DNA of 64,000 nucleotides from Streptomyces sp. NBC_01217 (GCF_035994185.1 NZ_CP108538.1:4069501-4133500); one strand, 5' to 3'; positions 53,609 to 63,822 are shown, numbered from the stretch's first letter. Notes: generated by a model from the letters alone, not told the origin. Translations and numbers: made by a program.

Positions 53609-54814
53609 TCAGCCCGCGCGCAGCGCCATCGTCATCGCCTCCACCGCCAGCAGCGGCGCCACATTGCGGTCCAGCGCCCGGCGGCAGGCGATCACCGCCT
53701 CTATCCGGCGCAGGGTGCGCTCGGGTGTGGAGGAGCGGGCGATGCGGTCGAGGGCGTCCTGCGCGTCCCCGTTGGCGATGGCGATCCGCGAGCCCAGCTG
53801 AATGGCCAGTACGTCGCGGTAGAAGCCGGTCAGATCGGTGAGCGCCAGATCGAGGCTGTCGCGCTGGGTGCGGGTCTTGCGGCGCTTCTGCCGGTCCTCC
53901 AGCTCCTTCATCACGCCCGCCGTGCCGCGCGGCATGCGCCCCCCGGCGGATGCGCCGAGCGCGGCCTTCATCTCCTCCGTCTCCTTGACGTCGACCTCCT
54001 CCGAGACCTGCTTGGCGTCATCGGTGGCGGTGTCGATCAGCTCCTGGGCGGCCTTGAGGCAGCCCCCGATGTCCTCGACCCGCAGCGGGAGCTTGAGGAC
54101 GGCGGCTCGACGGGATCGGGCCTTCTCGTCGGTGGCGAGGCGGCGGGCCCTGCCGATGTGCCCCTGGGTGGCCCGGGCGGCGGACGCGGCCCGCTCCGGA
54201 TCGATGCCGTCACGCCGGATCAGGACGTCGGCGACCGCGTCGACCGGGGGCGTGCGCAGCGTGAGGTGACGGCAGCGGGAACGGATGGTGGGCAGCACGT
54301 CTTCGAGGGAGGGCGCGCAGAGCAGCCACACCGTGCGCGGCGCGGGCTCCTCGACGGCCTTCAGCAGGACGTTCCCCGCGCCTTCGGTGAGCCGGTCGGC
54401 GTCCTCCAGGACGATGACCTGCCAGCGGCCGACGGCCGGGGAGAGCTGGGCGCGGCGGACCAGCTCACGGGTCTCCTTGACACCGATGGAGAGCAGATCC
54501 GTACGCACCACATCGACGTCGGCGTGCGTACCGATGAGGCTGGTGTGGCAACCGTCACAGAAGCCGCAGCCCGGGGCGCCACCCAGGGCGCGGTCGGGAC
54601 TGGTGCACTGGAGGGCGGCGGCGAAGGCCCGGGCGGCGGTGGAACGGCCGGAGCCCGGCGGCCCGGTGAACAGCCAGGCGTGAGTCATCTTCGACCCCGG
54701 AGGCACCGGCTGCCCCGCGGAGTGGGCGGTGACCAGCGCATCGGCGTCCCGGGCGGCGGCGCCGAGCTGCTCCTGCACCCGGTCCTGACCGACCAGGTCG
54801 TCCCATACGGTCAT
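53609..54814 (-). CDS. holB: DNA polymerase III delta' subunit
   Basis: A 401-residue clamp-loader subunit. The P-loop is GPPGSGRST, with Arg in place of the catalytic Lys, as expected for the non-hydrolysing delta' wrench. Zinc ligands are Cys70, Cys83, Cys86 and Cys89. KAVEEPAPRTVWLLCAPSLEDVLPTIRSRCR is the family's core (SRC motif). The C-terminal collar domain is longer than in E. coli (334 residues). The start is ATG at 54812-54814 (MTVWDDLVGQD). It lies downstream of tmk on the same strand; tmk-holB is a conserved pair. Confidence 0.95.
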   Translation of the reverse strand: MTVWDDLVGQDRVQEQLGAAARDADALVTAHSAGQPVPPGSKMTHAWLFTGPPGSGRSTAARAFAAALQCTSPDRALGGAPGCGFCDGCHTSLIGTHADVDVVRTDLLSIGVKETRELVRRAQLSPAVGRWQVIVLEDADRLTEGAGNVLLKAVEEPAPRTVWLLCAPSLEDVLPTIRSRCRHLTLRTPPVDAVADVLIRRDGIDPERAASAARATQGHIGRARRLATDEKARSRRAAVLKLPLRVEDIGGCLKAAQELIDTATDDAKQVSEEVDVKETEEMKAALGASAGGRMPRGTAGVMKELEDRQKRRKTRTQRDSLDLALTDLTGFYRDVLAIQLGSRIAIANGDAQDALDRIARSSTPERTLRRIEAVIACRRALDRNVAPLLAVEAMTMALRAG

Positions 54815-54840
54815 GGGTCACCGCCCTTCCGGTGGTGTGC

Positions 54841-54883
54841 GGCCGCGCGGCTGTCGTCCGATGCGTTACGGCCGCGCGGCTGT
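54841..54883. repeat. 14-bp direct repeat upstream of holB
   Basis: GGCCGCGCGGCTGT occurs at 54841-54854 and 54870-54883 in the tmk-holB gap. It could be a protein-binding pair or slippage; no function known. Confidence 0.4.
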
Positions 54884-54999
54884 GATGTCGCTGCTTGTCG
54901 ATCCGGCTTCCCCGATCCGACTCCCATTGTGGGGGACGGGTCTGACAATCCCGGCAGCACAGCCGCTGCCGCGGATCGACGGAGAGCCGGATCCGCAGA

Positions 55000-57900
55000 T
55001 CAGCGGCGCGGGCGGCGGCCCCGGCCCGAGGAACCCGAGCCCTCGTCGTCACGGTGGTCGCCCAGCAGCTCGTCCGCGAGCGTCGGCAGATCGTCCAGCG
55101 GGGTCTCCTCGGCCCAGTCGGGACGAGGACGCCGGCCCCGGCGCTCCTGACCCGGCTGCGGGGCAGCCGCATCCGGGTCACCGACCTGCGGGAGCTCGCG
55201 CGTGCGCTCGTTCTCGTTCTCCCGCGCGTAGTCCGCCGGACGCTCGTCGCGGAAGATGCCCCGCGGAACCCGGTCCGCCGGATTCGCGTCCCGAACATCC
55301 CGAGAGTCCCTGCCCGGAACCGGGGGAAGCACCGTCGTCTCGTCGGCGGCACCAGCCACACCGGGCCGCTCGGCCCGCTCCGACCTGTCATGAATCTTCG
55401 GAATCATCGCCGTCTCAGCCTCGTCAGAGGACGAGAACGAGGAAGTTGACGCGGGCGGAGTGACCGGCGAGGGCACCGACTGCGTCACATCGTTCGGGCT
55501 GACGATCGGTGTCGGCACCGTGATCTCGTTGTCCGGTACGGACGCCGCCGCAGCCGCCTCGGCCTCGGCCTGCCGACGGGCCGCCTCTGCCCGCAGCAGA
55601 GCCTCCTCGGCCTTGCGCTGCTTCTCCAGCCGCCGCTCCTCGGCCTCCTTGCGCAGCCGGGCCTCCTCCTCGGCCAGCCTGCGCAGCCGGGCCTGCTCGG
55701 CCTCACGGGCGGCTTCCTCGGCCTCGCGCCTGACCTGCTCCTCCTCGGCCAGCCGACGGGCTTCCTCGGCCCGCTGCCGGGCCTCCTCCGCCTGGCGCTC
55801 GGCCTCGCGCCGGCGCGCCTCCTCCTCTTCGAGGCGCTTCCGCTCCGCCTCCTCGGCGCGGAGCTTGGCGAGCTGTTCCTGCCGCTCGCGCTCCAGCCGC
55901 TCCTCTTCGGCCTTGCGGGCCGCCTCTTCCTCGGCCTTGCGCCTGGCCTCCTCCTCGGCGGCCCTGCGCGCTTCCTCCTGGGCCTTGATCTCGGCCTCGG
56001 AGAGCGGAAGGAGCTGGTCGAGCCGGTGACGTACGACCGTGGTGATCGATTCCGGATCCTGGCCCGCATCCACCACCAGATAGCGGGTCGGGTCGGCCGC
56101 GGCCAGCGTGAGGAAGCCGGACCGCACCCGGGCGTGGAACTCGGGCGGCTCGGACTCCAGCCGGTCGGGCGCCTCGGTGAACCGTTCCCGCGCGGTCTCC
56201 GGGTCGACATCGAGCAGCACCGTCAGATGCGGTACGAGGCCGCTCGTCGCCCACCGCGAGATCCGGGCGATCTCGGTCGGGGAGAGGTCACGGCCCGCGC
56301 CCTGGTAGGCGACGGACGAGTCGATGTAGCGGTCGGAGATGACGATCGCGCCGCGCTCCAGCGCCGGACGGACGACCGAGTCGACGTGCTCGGCACGGTC
56401 GGCGGCATACAGCAGCGCCTCGGCCCTGTTGGAGAGCCCGGCCGAGGACACGTCGAGCAGGATCGAGCGCAGCCGCTTGCCGACCGGGGTCGCCCCCGGC
56501 TCGCGGGTGACGACGACCTCGTGGCCCTTGGCACGGATCCACTCGGCCAGCGCCTCGACCTGGGTGGACTTGCCGGCGCCGTCGCCGCCCTCCAGGGCGA
56601 GGAAGAATCCGGTCGCGGCGGGGGCGACGGCCGGGTCGCCGCCGCGCAGCGCCTCACGCAGATCGCGGCGCAGCGGCACTCCGGAACGGTCGTCCGTCTT
56701 CGCGAGGACGATCACGGCGACCGGCAGCAGCAACGCGCCGATCAGCATCAGCGCGAAGGCCGCTCCCCCGTGCGCGAAGACGAAGTCACCGGAGACGAGC
56801 CGGTGCTTGCCGATCGCGGCGGCCAGCAGCGGGCCCGCGAGCGCACCGAGCGCGATGAGGACCCGTACGACGGCCTGGAGGTGCTCGGTCGTCCTGGCCC
56901 GTCGGGAATCCTCGGTCTCCTGGTCGACCAGGACGTGACCGGTGCCTGCGGCGACACCCGCCGCGTATCCGGCGAGTACCGCGATCATCAGCACGGTCGC
57001 GGTGTCCGGCACGAGGCCCATGGCGAGGAGCGCGATACCCGTGACGGCGATGGCCAGCGCGAGCAGCCGGCGCCGCGACAGCGCGGGCAGCACCTTCCCT
57101 GCCGTACGGATGCCGACAGCCGTGGCACCGGTCAGGCCGAGGATCAGCAGGGCGAAGGTGGCGGGCCCGCCGCCCAGGTCGATGGCGTGCAGTACGGAGA
57201 CGGCTGCGGCGGCGGCAATGGCTCCGGCGACCGCGGCCGAGGCGCCGACGATCAGTGGTACGGATCCGGTACGGCCCTTGTCGCGGCCGCTGCCGGTCGA
57301 CGGCCGGCGCAGGCCCTCCAGCGGAGAGCGCGGGCGAGGCGTCTGCGTACCGGGCAGTTCCAGGAAGTACAGCGTGGAGATCGAGGCCGAGAAGAGCCCG
57401 GCCGCGACATACGAGCCGAGGGCCGCCTGGTGGAACGAGAACCATTCCAGGCCCGAGCCCAGGAGGTTGCCGACCAGCGTGGCGATCAGCAGCACCGCAG
57501 CGGCGGCCGGAATGGCGGCGAAGTCGGTGCGGATGGAGAGCCGGCGCAGCGCGTCCAGGTGGTCGGGCAGCGGACGTACCGCGGCGCCCCCGGGGGGCGG
57601 GCCGGGCAGCAGCGCGGGGGCGGCGCCGTCCTTGGCGACCGTCCACAGGCGTTCGGCCGCGCCGATGACGAAGACGGTGATGAGGATCATCATGAGCGCC
57701 TTGTCGGGCATCCAGTCGATCCACAGCGGTGCGACGACCAGCAGTGCGAGCCGCAGCCCGTCCGTCCCGATCATCAGCCACCGCCGGTCCAGCGGTCCTC
57801 CCGGCGCGGTGAGCGTCGTCAGCGGCCCCAGAAGTACGGCTCCGAAGAGCAGGGTGGCAAGGATCCGGGCACCGAACACCGCGGCGACGGCAAACGCCGC

Positions 57901-58128
57901 CCCTCGGTACCCGGCTCCGAATGAGCCCTCAAGGACCGCCGCTTGCAGCGACATCAGCACCAGCACGAGAAGGGCGAGTGCATCGCCGATACCGCCGACG
58001 AGCTGGGCGCTCCACAACCGCTTCAGCGGAGGAACACGCAACAGGGCTCGTACGGCGCGCTCGCGTGAGTCTGCGGCAAGTGTGTCGGAGGTGGGGCTCA
58101 CGACCGTTGGCTGCTCGGCTCGCGTCAT
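55000..58128 (-). CDS. tmk: Thymidylate kinase fused to a membrane-transporter-like domain
   Basis: A 1042-residue composite. Residues about 35-480 form 10-12 hydrophobic helices like an MFS permease. About 507-710 is thymidylate kinase (P-loop GGDGAGKST 513-521, TREPGATPVGKRLRS, DRYIDSSVAYQGAGR). About 713-870 is a highly charged Glu/Arg coiled coil, followed by a disordered acidic tail. The kinase makes dTDP from dTMP for DNA synthesis; the role of the membrane and coiled-coil parts is unknown. Such long fusions are normal in Streptomyces. The start is ATG at 58126-58128. It lies between topA and holB, all on the minus strand. Confidence 0.93.
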   Translation of the reverse strand: MTRAEQPTVVSPTSDTLAADSRERAVRALLRVPPLKRLWSAQLVGGIGDALALLVLVLMSLQAAVLEGSFGAGYRGAAFAVAAVFGARILATLLFGAVLLGPLTTLTAPGGPLDRRWLMIGTDGLRLALLVVAPLWIDWMPDKALMMILITVFVIGAAERLWTVAKDGAAPALLPGPPPGGAAVRPLPDHLDALRRLSIRTDFAAIPAAAAVLLIATLVGNLLGSGLEWFSFHQAALGSYVAAGLFSASISTLYFLELPGTQTPRPRSPLEGLRRPSTGSGRDKGRTGSVPLIVGASAAVAGAIAAAAAVSVLHAIDLGGGPATFALLILGLTGATAVGIRTAGKVLPALSRRRLLALAIAVTGIALLAMGLVPDTATVLMIAVLAGYAAGVAAGTGHVLVDQETEDSRRARTTEHLQAVVRVLIALGALAGPLLAAAIGKHRLVSGDFVFAHGGAAFALMLIGALLLPVAVIVLAKTDDRSGVPLRRDLREALRGGDPAVAPAATGFFLALEGGDGAGKSTQVEALAEWIRAKGHEVVVTREPGATPVGKRLRSILLDVSSAGLSNRAEALLYAADRAEHVDSVVRPALERGAIVISDRYIDSSVAYQGAGRDLSPTEIARISRWATSGLVPHLTVLLDVDPETARERFTEAPDRLESEPPEFHARVRSGFLTLAAADPTRYLVVDAGQDPESITTVVRHRLDQLLPLSEAEIKAQEEARRAAEEEARRKAEEEAARKAEEERLERERQEQLAKLRAEEAERKRLEEEEARRREAERQAEEARQRAEEARRLAEEEQVRREAEEAAREAEQARLRRLAEEEARLRKEAEERRLEKQRKAEEALLRAEAARRQAEAEAAAAASVPDNEITVPTPIVSPNDVTQSVPSPVTPPASTSSFSSSDEAETAMIPKIHDRSERAERPGVAGAADETTVLPPVPGRDSRDVRDANPADRVPRGIFRDERPADYARENENERTRELPQVGDPDAAAPQPGQERRGRRPRPDWAEETPLDDLPTLADELLGDHRDDEGSGSSGRGRRPRR

Positions 58129-58189
58129 CCGCCCAGCCTATCCGGAGCAACAGGGTCCCCGGGGCCCCGCCCGAACATATGGCCACCCG

Positions 58190-58270
58190 AAACACCCCGG
58201 CCCCGGCGAAATCCTCAGCCCCTCCGGCGTTTGAGGAGCGGGGGTCCGGGGGCAGAGCCCCCGGTTACGG
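58190..58270. repeat. Streptomyces dispersed intergenic palindrome
   Basis: The stretch with CAGCCCCTCCGGCGTTTGAG, then GAGCGGGGGTCCGG and the hairpin CCGGGGGC/GCCCCCGG (58246-58264), is a sequence I recall from many Streptomyces intergenic regions (REP-like). It lies in the topA-tmk gap and may act as a terminator. Confidence 0.6.
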
Positions 58271-58363
58271 GAATGGGCGGGCAGGGGACGAGGCCCGCCG
58301 CAGGCGCCGCCCAACCGCACCACCGCCCCGCACCCACCGCCCCGCCACAGACCAGCCGTACCG

Positions 58364-61219
58364 TCAGTCCTCCACAGACGCCGCAGCCGACTTCTTCGCC
58401 GCCGCAGTCGTCGTCTTCTTCGCCGCAACCGCCTTCTTCGCGGTAGTCGTCTTCTTCGCCGCAGTCTTCTTGGCGGCCGTCGTCTTCTTCGCGGCCGTCT
58501 TCTTCGCGGTCGCCGCCTTCTTCGCCGGAGCCTTCTTCGCCGTCTTCTTGGCGGGCCCCTTGGCGCGCTTCTCCGCGAGCAGCTCGTAGCCCCGCTCCGG
58601 CGTGATGTCCTCGACGCTGTCGCCGGTGCGCAGCGTCGCATTCGTCTCGCCGTCGGTGACGTACGCGCCGAAGCGCCCGTCCTTGACCACGACCGGAGCC
58701 CCGCTCACCGGGTCCGTGCCCAGCTCCTTCAGCGGCGGCTTCGCGGCGGCCCGCCCGCGCTGCTTCGGCTGGGCGTAGATCGCGAGCGCCTCTTCGAGCG
58801 TGATGTCGAAGAGCTGGTCCTCGGAGGTCAGCGAACGCGAGTCCGTGCCCTTCTTCAGGTACGGGCCGTAACGGCCGTTCTGCGCGGTGATCTCGACACC
58901 CTCGGCGTCCTCACCGACGACCCGCGGCAGCGACATCAGCCTGAGCGCGTCCGCCAGTGTCACCGTGTCCAGCGACATCGACTTGAAGAGCGACGCGGTC
59001 CGCGGCTTCACCGCGTTCTTGCCGGTCTTCGGGGTGCCCTCGGGCAGCACCTCGGTGACGTACGGGCCGTACCGGCCGTCCTTCGCGATGATCTGGTTCC
59101 CGGACACCGGGTCCGCGCCGAGCTCGTAGTCACCGCTCGGCTTGGCCAGCAGCTCCTCCGCGTACTCGACGGACAGCTCGTCGGGTGCCAGCTCCTCCGG
59201 GACGTCCGCGCGCTGGTGGCCCTCGGCGTCCTTCTCACCGCGCTCGATGTACGGGCCGTACCGCCCGACGCGGAGCTTGATGTCGTTGCCGACGGGGAAG
59301 GAGGAGATCTCCCGGGCGTCGATCGCGCCGAGGTCGGTGACGAGCTCCTTGAGACCGCCGAGGTGGTCGCCGTCACCGTTGCCCGCGGCGGAGGCCGACC
59401 CGCTGACGGTGTCGTCGCCCTCACCGAAGTAGAAACGCCTCAGCCACGGCACGGACTGGGCCTCGCCCCGCGCGATGCGGTCGAGGTCGTCCTCCATCCG
59501 CGCGGTGAAGTCGTAGTCGACGAGCCGGCCGAAGTGCTTCTCCAGCAGGTTGACCACGGCGAAGGAGAGGAACGACGGGACGAGCGCCGTGCCCTTCTTG
59601 AAGACGTAGCCGCGGTCCAGGATCGTGCCGATGATCGAGGCGTACGTCGACGGGCGGCCGATCTCGCGCTCTTCGAGCTCCTTGACCAGCGAGGCCTCGG
59701 TGTAGCGGGCCGGCGGCTTGGTCGCGTGACCGTCGACCGAGATCTCCTCGGCGGACAGCGCGTCGCCCTCGGCGACCTGCGGGAGGCGCCGCTCACGGTC
59801 GTCGAGCTCGGCGTTCGGGTCGTCGGCGCCTTCGACGTAGGCCTTCATGAAGCCGTGGAAGGTGATCGTCTTGCCGGACGCGGAGAACTCGGCGTCCCGG
59901 CCGTCGCTCGCCCGGCCGCCGATCTTCACGGTGACGGAGTTGCCGACCGCGTCCTTCATCTGGGAGGCGACGGTCCGCTTCCAGATCAGCTCGTAGAGCC
60001 GGAACTGGTCGCCGGTGAGGCCGGTCTCGGCCGGGGTGCGGAAGCGGTCGCCGGAGGGGCGGATCGCCTCGTGCGCCTCCTGCGCGTTCTTGACCTTCCC
60101 GGCGTACGTGCGCGGCTTGTCCGGCAGGTAGTCGGCGCCGTACAGCTGCGTGACCTGCGCCCTTGCCGCGGAGATCGCGGTGTCGGAGAGGGTCGTGGAG
60201 TCGGTACGCATATAGGTGATGAAGCCGTTCTCGTACAGCTTCTGCGCGACCTGCATGGTGGCCTTGGCCCCGAAGCCCAGCTTCCGGCTCGCCTCCTGCT
60301 GGAGGGTCGTCGTACGGAACGGGGCGTACGGGGAGCGGCGGTACGGCTTCGACTCGACGGACCGTACGGCGAACGACGAGTCGGCGAGAGCGGCGGCCAG
60401 GGCCCGGGCGTTCGTCTCGTCCAGGTGCAGCAGCTGCCCGGAGGCGGACTTCAGCTGTCCGTCCGGACCGAAGTCGCGGCCCTGGGCGATGCGGCGGCCG
60501 TCGACCGCGCTGAGGCGGGCGGCGAGGGTCGAGGGGTCGGAGGCGTCACCGGTGCGACCGGTGGCGAAGGTACCGGTCAGGTCCCAGTACTCGGCGGAAC
60601 GGAAGGCGATGCGCTCGCGCTCCCGCTCGACGACGAGACGGGTCGCCACGGACTGGACACGGCCGGCCGACAGGCGCGGCATGACCTTCTTCCACAGGAC
60701 CGGCGAGACCTCGTAGCCGTAGAGGCGGTCGAGGATGCGGCGGGTCTCCTGGGCGTCGACCATGCGCTGATTGAGCTCGCGCGGGTTGGCCACCGCCTCC
60801 CGGATCGCGTCCTTGGTGATCTCGTGGAAGACCATCCGGTGGACCGGGACCTTGGGCTTCAGGACTTCCTGCAGGTGCCAAGCGATGGCTTCGCCCTCGC
60901 GGTCCTCATCGGTGGCGAGGAAGAGTTCGTCGGACTCGGCCAGCAGCTGCTTGAGCTTCCTGACCTGGGCCTTCTTGTCCGCGTTGACGACGTAGACGGG
61001 CTGGAAGTCATGCTCGACGTCGACGCCGAGCCGGCGGACCTCGCCGGTGTACTCGTCCGGGACCTCTGCGGCGCCGTTCGGCAGGTCGCGGATGTGCCCG
61101 ACGCTCGCCTCGACGACGTATCCGGGGCCGAGGTAGCCCTTGATCGTCTTCGCCTTGGCAGGCGACTCGACGATGACGAGTCGGCGGCCGCCCTGTGCGG
61201 TCTCGCTGGTCGGGGACAA
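58364..61219 (-). CDS. topA: DNA topoisomerase I
   Basis: Type IA topoisomerase relaxing negative supercoils. The Toprim domain has VIVESPAKAKTIKGYLG and LATDEDREGEAIAWHL, and the active-site Tyr336 lies in NGFITYMRTDST. The 951-residue product ends, after three to four RYGPY-type repeats of the C-terminal region, in a Lys/Ala-rich tail of about 60 residues, an actinobacterial feature that increases processivity. The start is TTG at 61217-61219 (LSPTSETAQGG) with GGAGAG about 10 nt upstream. It leads the topA-tmk-holB run. Confidence 0.95.
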   Translation of the reverse strand: MSPTSETAQGGRRLVIVESPAKAKTIKGYLGPGYVVEASVGHIRDLPNGAAEVPDEYTGEVRRLGVDVEHDFQPVYVVNADKKAQVRKLKQLLAESDELFLATDEDREGEAIAWHLQEVLKPKVPVHRMVFHEITKDAIREAVANPRELNQRMVDAQETRRILDRLYGYEVSPVLWKKVMPRLSAGRVQSVATRLVVERERERIAFRSAEYWDLTGTFATGRTGDASDPSTLAARLSAVDGRRIAQGRDFGPDGQLKSASGQLLHLDETNARALAAALADSSFAVRSVESKPYRRSPYAPFRTTTLQQEASRKLGFGAKATMQVAQKLYENGFITYMRTDSTTLSDTAISAARAQVTQLYGADYLPDKPRTYAGKVKNAQEAHEAIRPSGDRFRTPAETGLTGDQFRLYELIWKRTVASQMKDAVGNSVTVKIGGRASDGRDAEFSASGKTITFHGFMKAYVEGADDPNAELDDRERRLPQVAEGDALSAEEISVDGHATKPPARYTEASLVKELEEREIGRPSTYASIIGTILDRGYVFKKGTALVPSFLSFAVVNLLEKHFGRLVDYDFTARMEDDLDRIARGEAQSVPWLRRFYFGEGDDTVSGSASAAGNGDGDHLGGLKELVTDLGAIDAREISSFPVGNDIKLRVGRYGPYIERGEKDAEGHQRADVPEELAPDELSVEYAEELLAKPSGDYELGADPVSGNQIIAKDGRYGPYVTEVLPEGTPKTGKNAVKPRTASLFKSMSLDTVTLADALRLMSLPRVVGEDAEGVEITAQNGRYGPYLKKGTDSRSLTSEDQLFDITLEEALAIYAQPKQRGRAAAKPPLKELGTDPVSGAPVVVKDGRFGAYVTDGETNATLRTGDSVEDITPERGYELLAEKRAKGPAKKTAKKAPAKKAATAKKTAAKKTTAAKKTAAKKTTTAKKAVAAKKTTTAAAKKSAAASVED

Positions 61220-61602
61220 CTTCGCTCTTCTCTCCGGTCGACACTCAGTGGGCATCCGGGCAGCGCGATGACGCTGCCTACGGTGCTGTCGCTGCGGAGT
61301 GTGACGGTACAACCCGCCCCCGTGTCAAACGGCAAAAGCCCGCAACGGCCACTCGAACGGTAACCCGACTTCCGCCATTCCTGCCGCCCGGACTGTCCGG
61401 TCCGCCGAGCGCACGGCCGCTGCCTGCGGGTTTCTGGGTGCTGTAGCAGCGCTGCGGGTACGGGTGGTGAGATGCGGACGGTCCGGGCGTGTTCCCCGTC
61501 ACCGTCCGACGCAACCGCGCCACTGTCCGGCATCCCCGCGCCGCTGCCCTGTGCGCCCTGCCGGCTCCCGGCCCGGTGCGGTGCGGTCCGGCGGGGAGTG
61601 GA
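61220..61602 (-). other. topA leader and promoter region
   Basis: 383 bp without a gene. A perfect TTGACA (61328-61323, minus strand) is a candidate -35 for topA, though the -10 is unclear. A 7-bp hairpin GGCAGCG/CGCTGCC (61259-61278) lies in the leader, 40 nt before the start codon. The far part, toward 61602, shows nothing recognisable. Confidence 0.45.
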
Positions 61603-61800
61603 TCAGATGCGAGTGAAGCACCACACGCCGAGGACGAGAAAAAGTACGCCGAACACAGTGGCGAGAGTGGCGGAGGCGACGGGGCTCACACCGTGCGCGA
61701 CCGGCGCGCGGTGCAGCAAGCGCGCCCCCGTCCACAGCAGCAGCGCGACACCGAACAGCGCGAACGCCGTCCCGGCGAAGACCGCAGGTCCGCTCTCCAT
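61603..61800 (-). CDS. Small two-helix membrane protein
   Basis: A 65-residue product with two hydrophobic helices (about 5-25, and 43-62 SATLATVFGVLFLVLGVWCF) joined by a short polar turn. The start is ATG at 61798-61800 with GGGAGG about 9 nt upstream. It lies upstream of topA on the same strand. The topology resembles many uncharacterised Streptomyces membrane peptides; no function known. Confidence 0.72.
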   Translation of the reverse strand: MESGPAVFAGTAFALFGVALLLWTGARLLHRAPVAHGVSPVASATLATVFGVLFLVLGVWCFTRI

Positions 61801-62207
61801 GTCCGTACGCCTCCCTGTCCCTGCTCGGCCGGGGCCCGTGCCATCCGGTCAGGAGGAGGCTGCCACCCCAGGGCGTCTCGTACGCGAACCCCGGGTGAAT
61901 GGAAGGATTCACGCAACCCGGATGCTCGGGACCGAGGCCCCGGGGGCAGAACCGGGCCGTGGACCAACCGGAATCCGCACCCTCCGCGACGGACCGTCAC
62001 CGGGCCATCGGCAGCAAGCGTGAAGACGCTGTTGGCGGGCCCGTTCCTTACATACGGCGGACCGGCATACGGCGGCAACGCACCCGAACCGGAACGAATC
62101 CCGGCCACGGAGACGGCCACGGTGGCGTGGGCCGTGGCGGGCAGTGGCAGGCGCAGGGGCAGCCCGGAGGCGCACCGCCCCCGCTCCCCGGGATCCGAAC
62201 GACGCCA
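61801..62207. other. Gap upstream of the small membrane protein
   Basis: 407 bp with no supportable gene. It includes the ribosome site of the small membrane protein and a doubled ATACGGCGG (around 62053-62075). Nothing else was recognised. Confidence 0.4.
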
Positions 62208-63722
62208 TCAGCGCGCCGACGGCACCGGCTCCAGGAAGCCCTCCTCCACCAGCAACCGGATCGCCTGCGGGGTGCGGTCGCGCAGCAGCACCGGGTCCTC
62301 GTTCATCAACTGGGCGATCGCGTCCAGGATCCGGCCCGCGGGCAGCGTCCCGTCGCACACGCCCGCGAAGCCTGCGCCGACGGCGTCGACCTTCGTCGCA
62401 CGCCGCATGCCGCGGTTCTGACGGAGCACCACGTGTTCGGGGTCCTCCGCGCCCGGCAGTCCGACCTGCTCCTGCACGACCTCGGCGGCGAGGGTGAAGT
62501 GCCCGGCCAGGAGCGCCGCGTCGTCCTGTTCACGGAGGTAGTCCTGACGGGCGAAGTGGGCCTGGACGGCCGGTCCGAGCGGCTGCTCCACCGCATGCGG
62601 CCACTCCTCGATCACGACGGACGCGTTCCCGGCGGCAGCCGCGGCGGACTTGCGCAGGGTGATCCAGCCGAAGCCGACACCCTTGGTCTTGCGGGCCTCG
62701 AACTCGTCCAGCCAGGCGTCGTACCGCGCGGCGTACTCAGCGGGGTCCGCACGGTGGTCGCCGCTGTCGCGCAGCCACAGCTCTGCGTACTGCGTGACGT
62801 CCTGGACCTCGCGCTGCACGATCCAGGCGTCGCAGCCGTGCGGCACCCAGGAACCGAGCCTGTTCTGCCACTCCTCGCCCTCGATGTGCTGCCAGTTGGC
62901 GAGGAAGTGGGCGTATCCGCCCTCGTTGAGCCGGTCGCCCGTCTGCTGCACCAGGGTCCGGCACAGGTCGTCGCCGCCCATCCCGCCGTCGCGGTAGGTG
63001 AGGCGGGCGCCGGGCGAGATGACGAACGGCGGGTTGGAGACGATCAGGTCGTACGTCTCGGTGCCGACCGGCTCGTACAGCGACCCCTGGCGCAGCTCGG
63101 CCGGGGCGGCGCCGGACAGGGCGAGGGTCAGCCGGGTGAAGTCCAGCGCCCGCGGGTTGAGGTCGGTGGCCGTGACCCGGGTGGCGTGCTGCGAGGCGTG
63201 CAGCGCCTGGATGCCGGAGCCCGTACCGACATCGAGCGCGGAGGCGACAGGCGTACGGACGGTGATGCCGGCGAGCGTGGTGGACGCCCCGCCGACGCCG
63301 AGGACCACGCCCTCCTCGTGCGAACCGATGCCGCCCGCACCGCCGACCGCGCAGCCCAGGTCGGAGACGATGTACCAGTCCTGCCCGTCGGGGCCGCTGT
63401 ACGGCCGTACGTCGACGGTGGCCCGCACTTCGTCGCCGATGCGGGTCACCCAGCCGTCCTCGACGCACTCGGCCAGCGGGAGCGCGGCGCGGGCCCGCTC
63501 GTACGGGACGGGGTGCTGGAGCAGAAAGAGCCGCACCAGTATTTCGAGCGGCGAGTCGCCCCGGGTGGCGCGCAGCGCCGGAACCGTCTCGCTGCGGGCG
63601 AGCGCGGCGTAGGCGGGCGCACCGAGCAGGTCGAGGAGTCCGTCGGCGGTGAAGGCGGCGGCGAGCAGGGCTTCGCGGAGTAGGGGCGAACGGTCGGGCG
63701 CGGGAAGACTGGTCGTACTCAC
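62208..63722 (-). CDS. SAM-dependent N6-adenine/glutamine-type methyltransferase
   Basis: A 504-residue protein. An N-terminal helical domain of unknown function precedes a methyltransferase core with ALDVGTGSGIQALHAS (SAM loop), TATDLNPRALDFTRL and catalytic motif LIVSNPPFVISP (NPPF, typical of N-methylation of adenine, guanine or glutamine). A C-terminal extra domain ends the chain. This resembles the HemK/RsmC-like DUF7059-type proteins of actinobacteria. The start is GTG at 63720-63722 (VSTTSLPAPDRS). It lies upstream of the small membrane protein and topA. The target, rRNA, protein or DNA, is unknown. Confidence 0.87.
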   Translation of the reverse strand: MSTTSLPAPDRSPLLREALLAAAFTADGLLDLLGAPAYAALARSETVPALRATRGDSPLEILVRLFLLQHPVPYERARAALPLAECVEDGWVTRIGDEVRATVDVRPYSGPDGQDWYIVSDLGCAVGGAGGIGSHEEGVVLGVGGASTTLAGITVRTPVASALDVGTGSGIQALHASQHATRVTATDLNPRALDFTRLTLALSGAAPAELRQGSLYEPVGTETYDLIVSNPPFVISPGARLTYRDGGMGGDDLCRTLVQQTGDRLNEGGYAHFLANWQHIEGEEWQNRLGSWVPHGCDAWIVQREVQDVTQYAELWLRDSGDHRADPAEYAARYDAWLDEFEARKTKGVGFGWITLRKSAAAAAGNASVVIEEWPHAVEQPLGPAVQAHFARQDYLREQDDAALLAGHFTLAAEVVQEQVGLPGAEDPEHVVLRQNRGMRRATKVDAVGAGFAGVCDGTLPAGRILDAIAQLMNEDPVLLRDRTPQAIRLLVEEGFLEPVPSAR

Positions 63723-63822
63723 CCACCCATTGTGGCCGCTCCCACTGACAACGGCAGCGGTCCGGCACCTGCAGGGGCCGCCGGACCGTCCGTACAACCG
63801 CTGCTCCGCTACAGCCGCCCGG

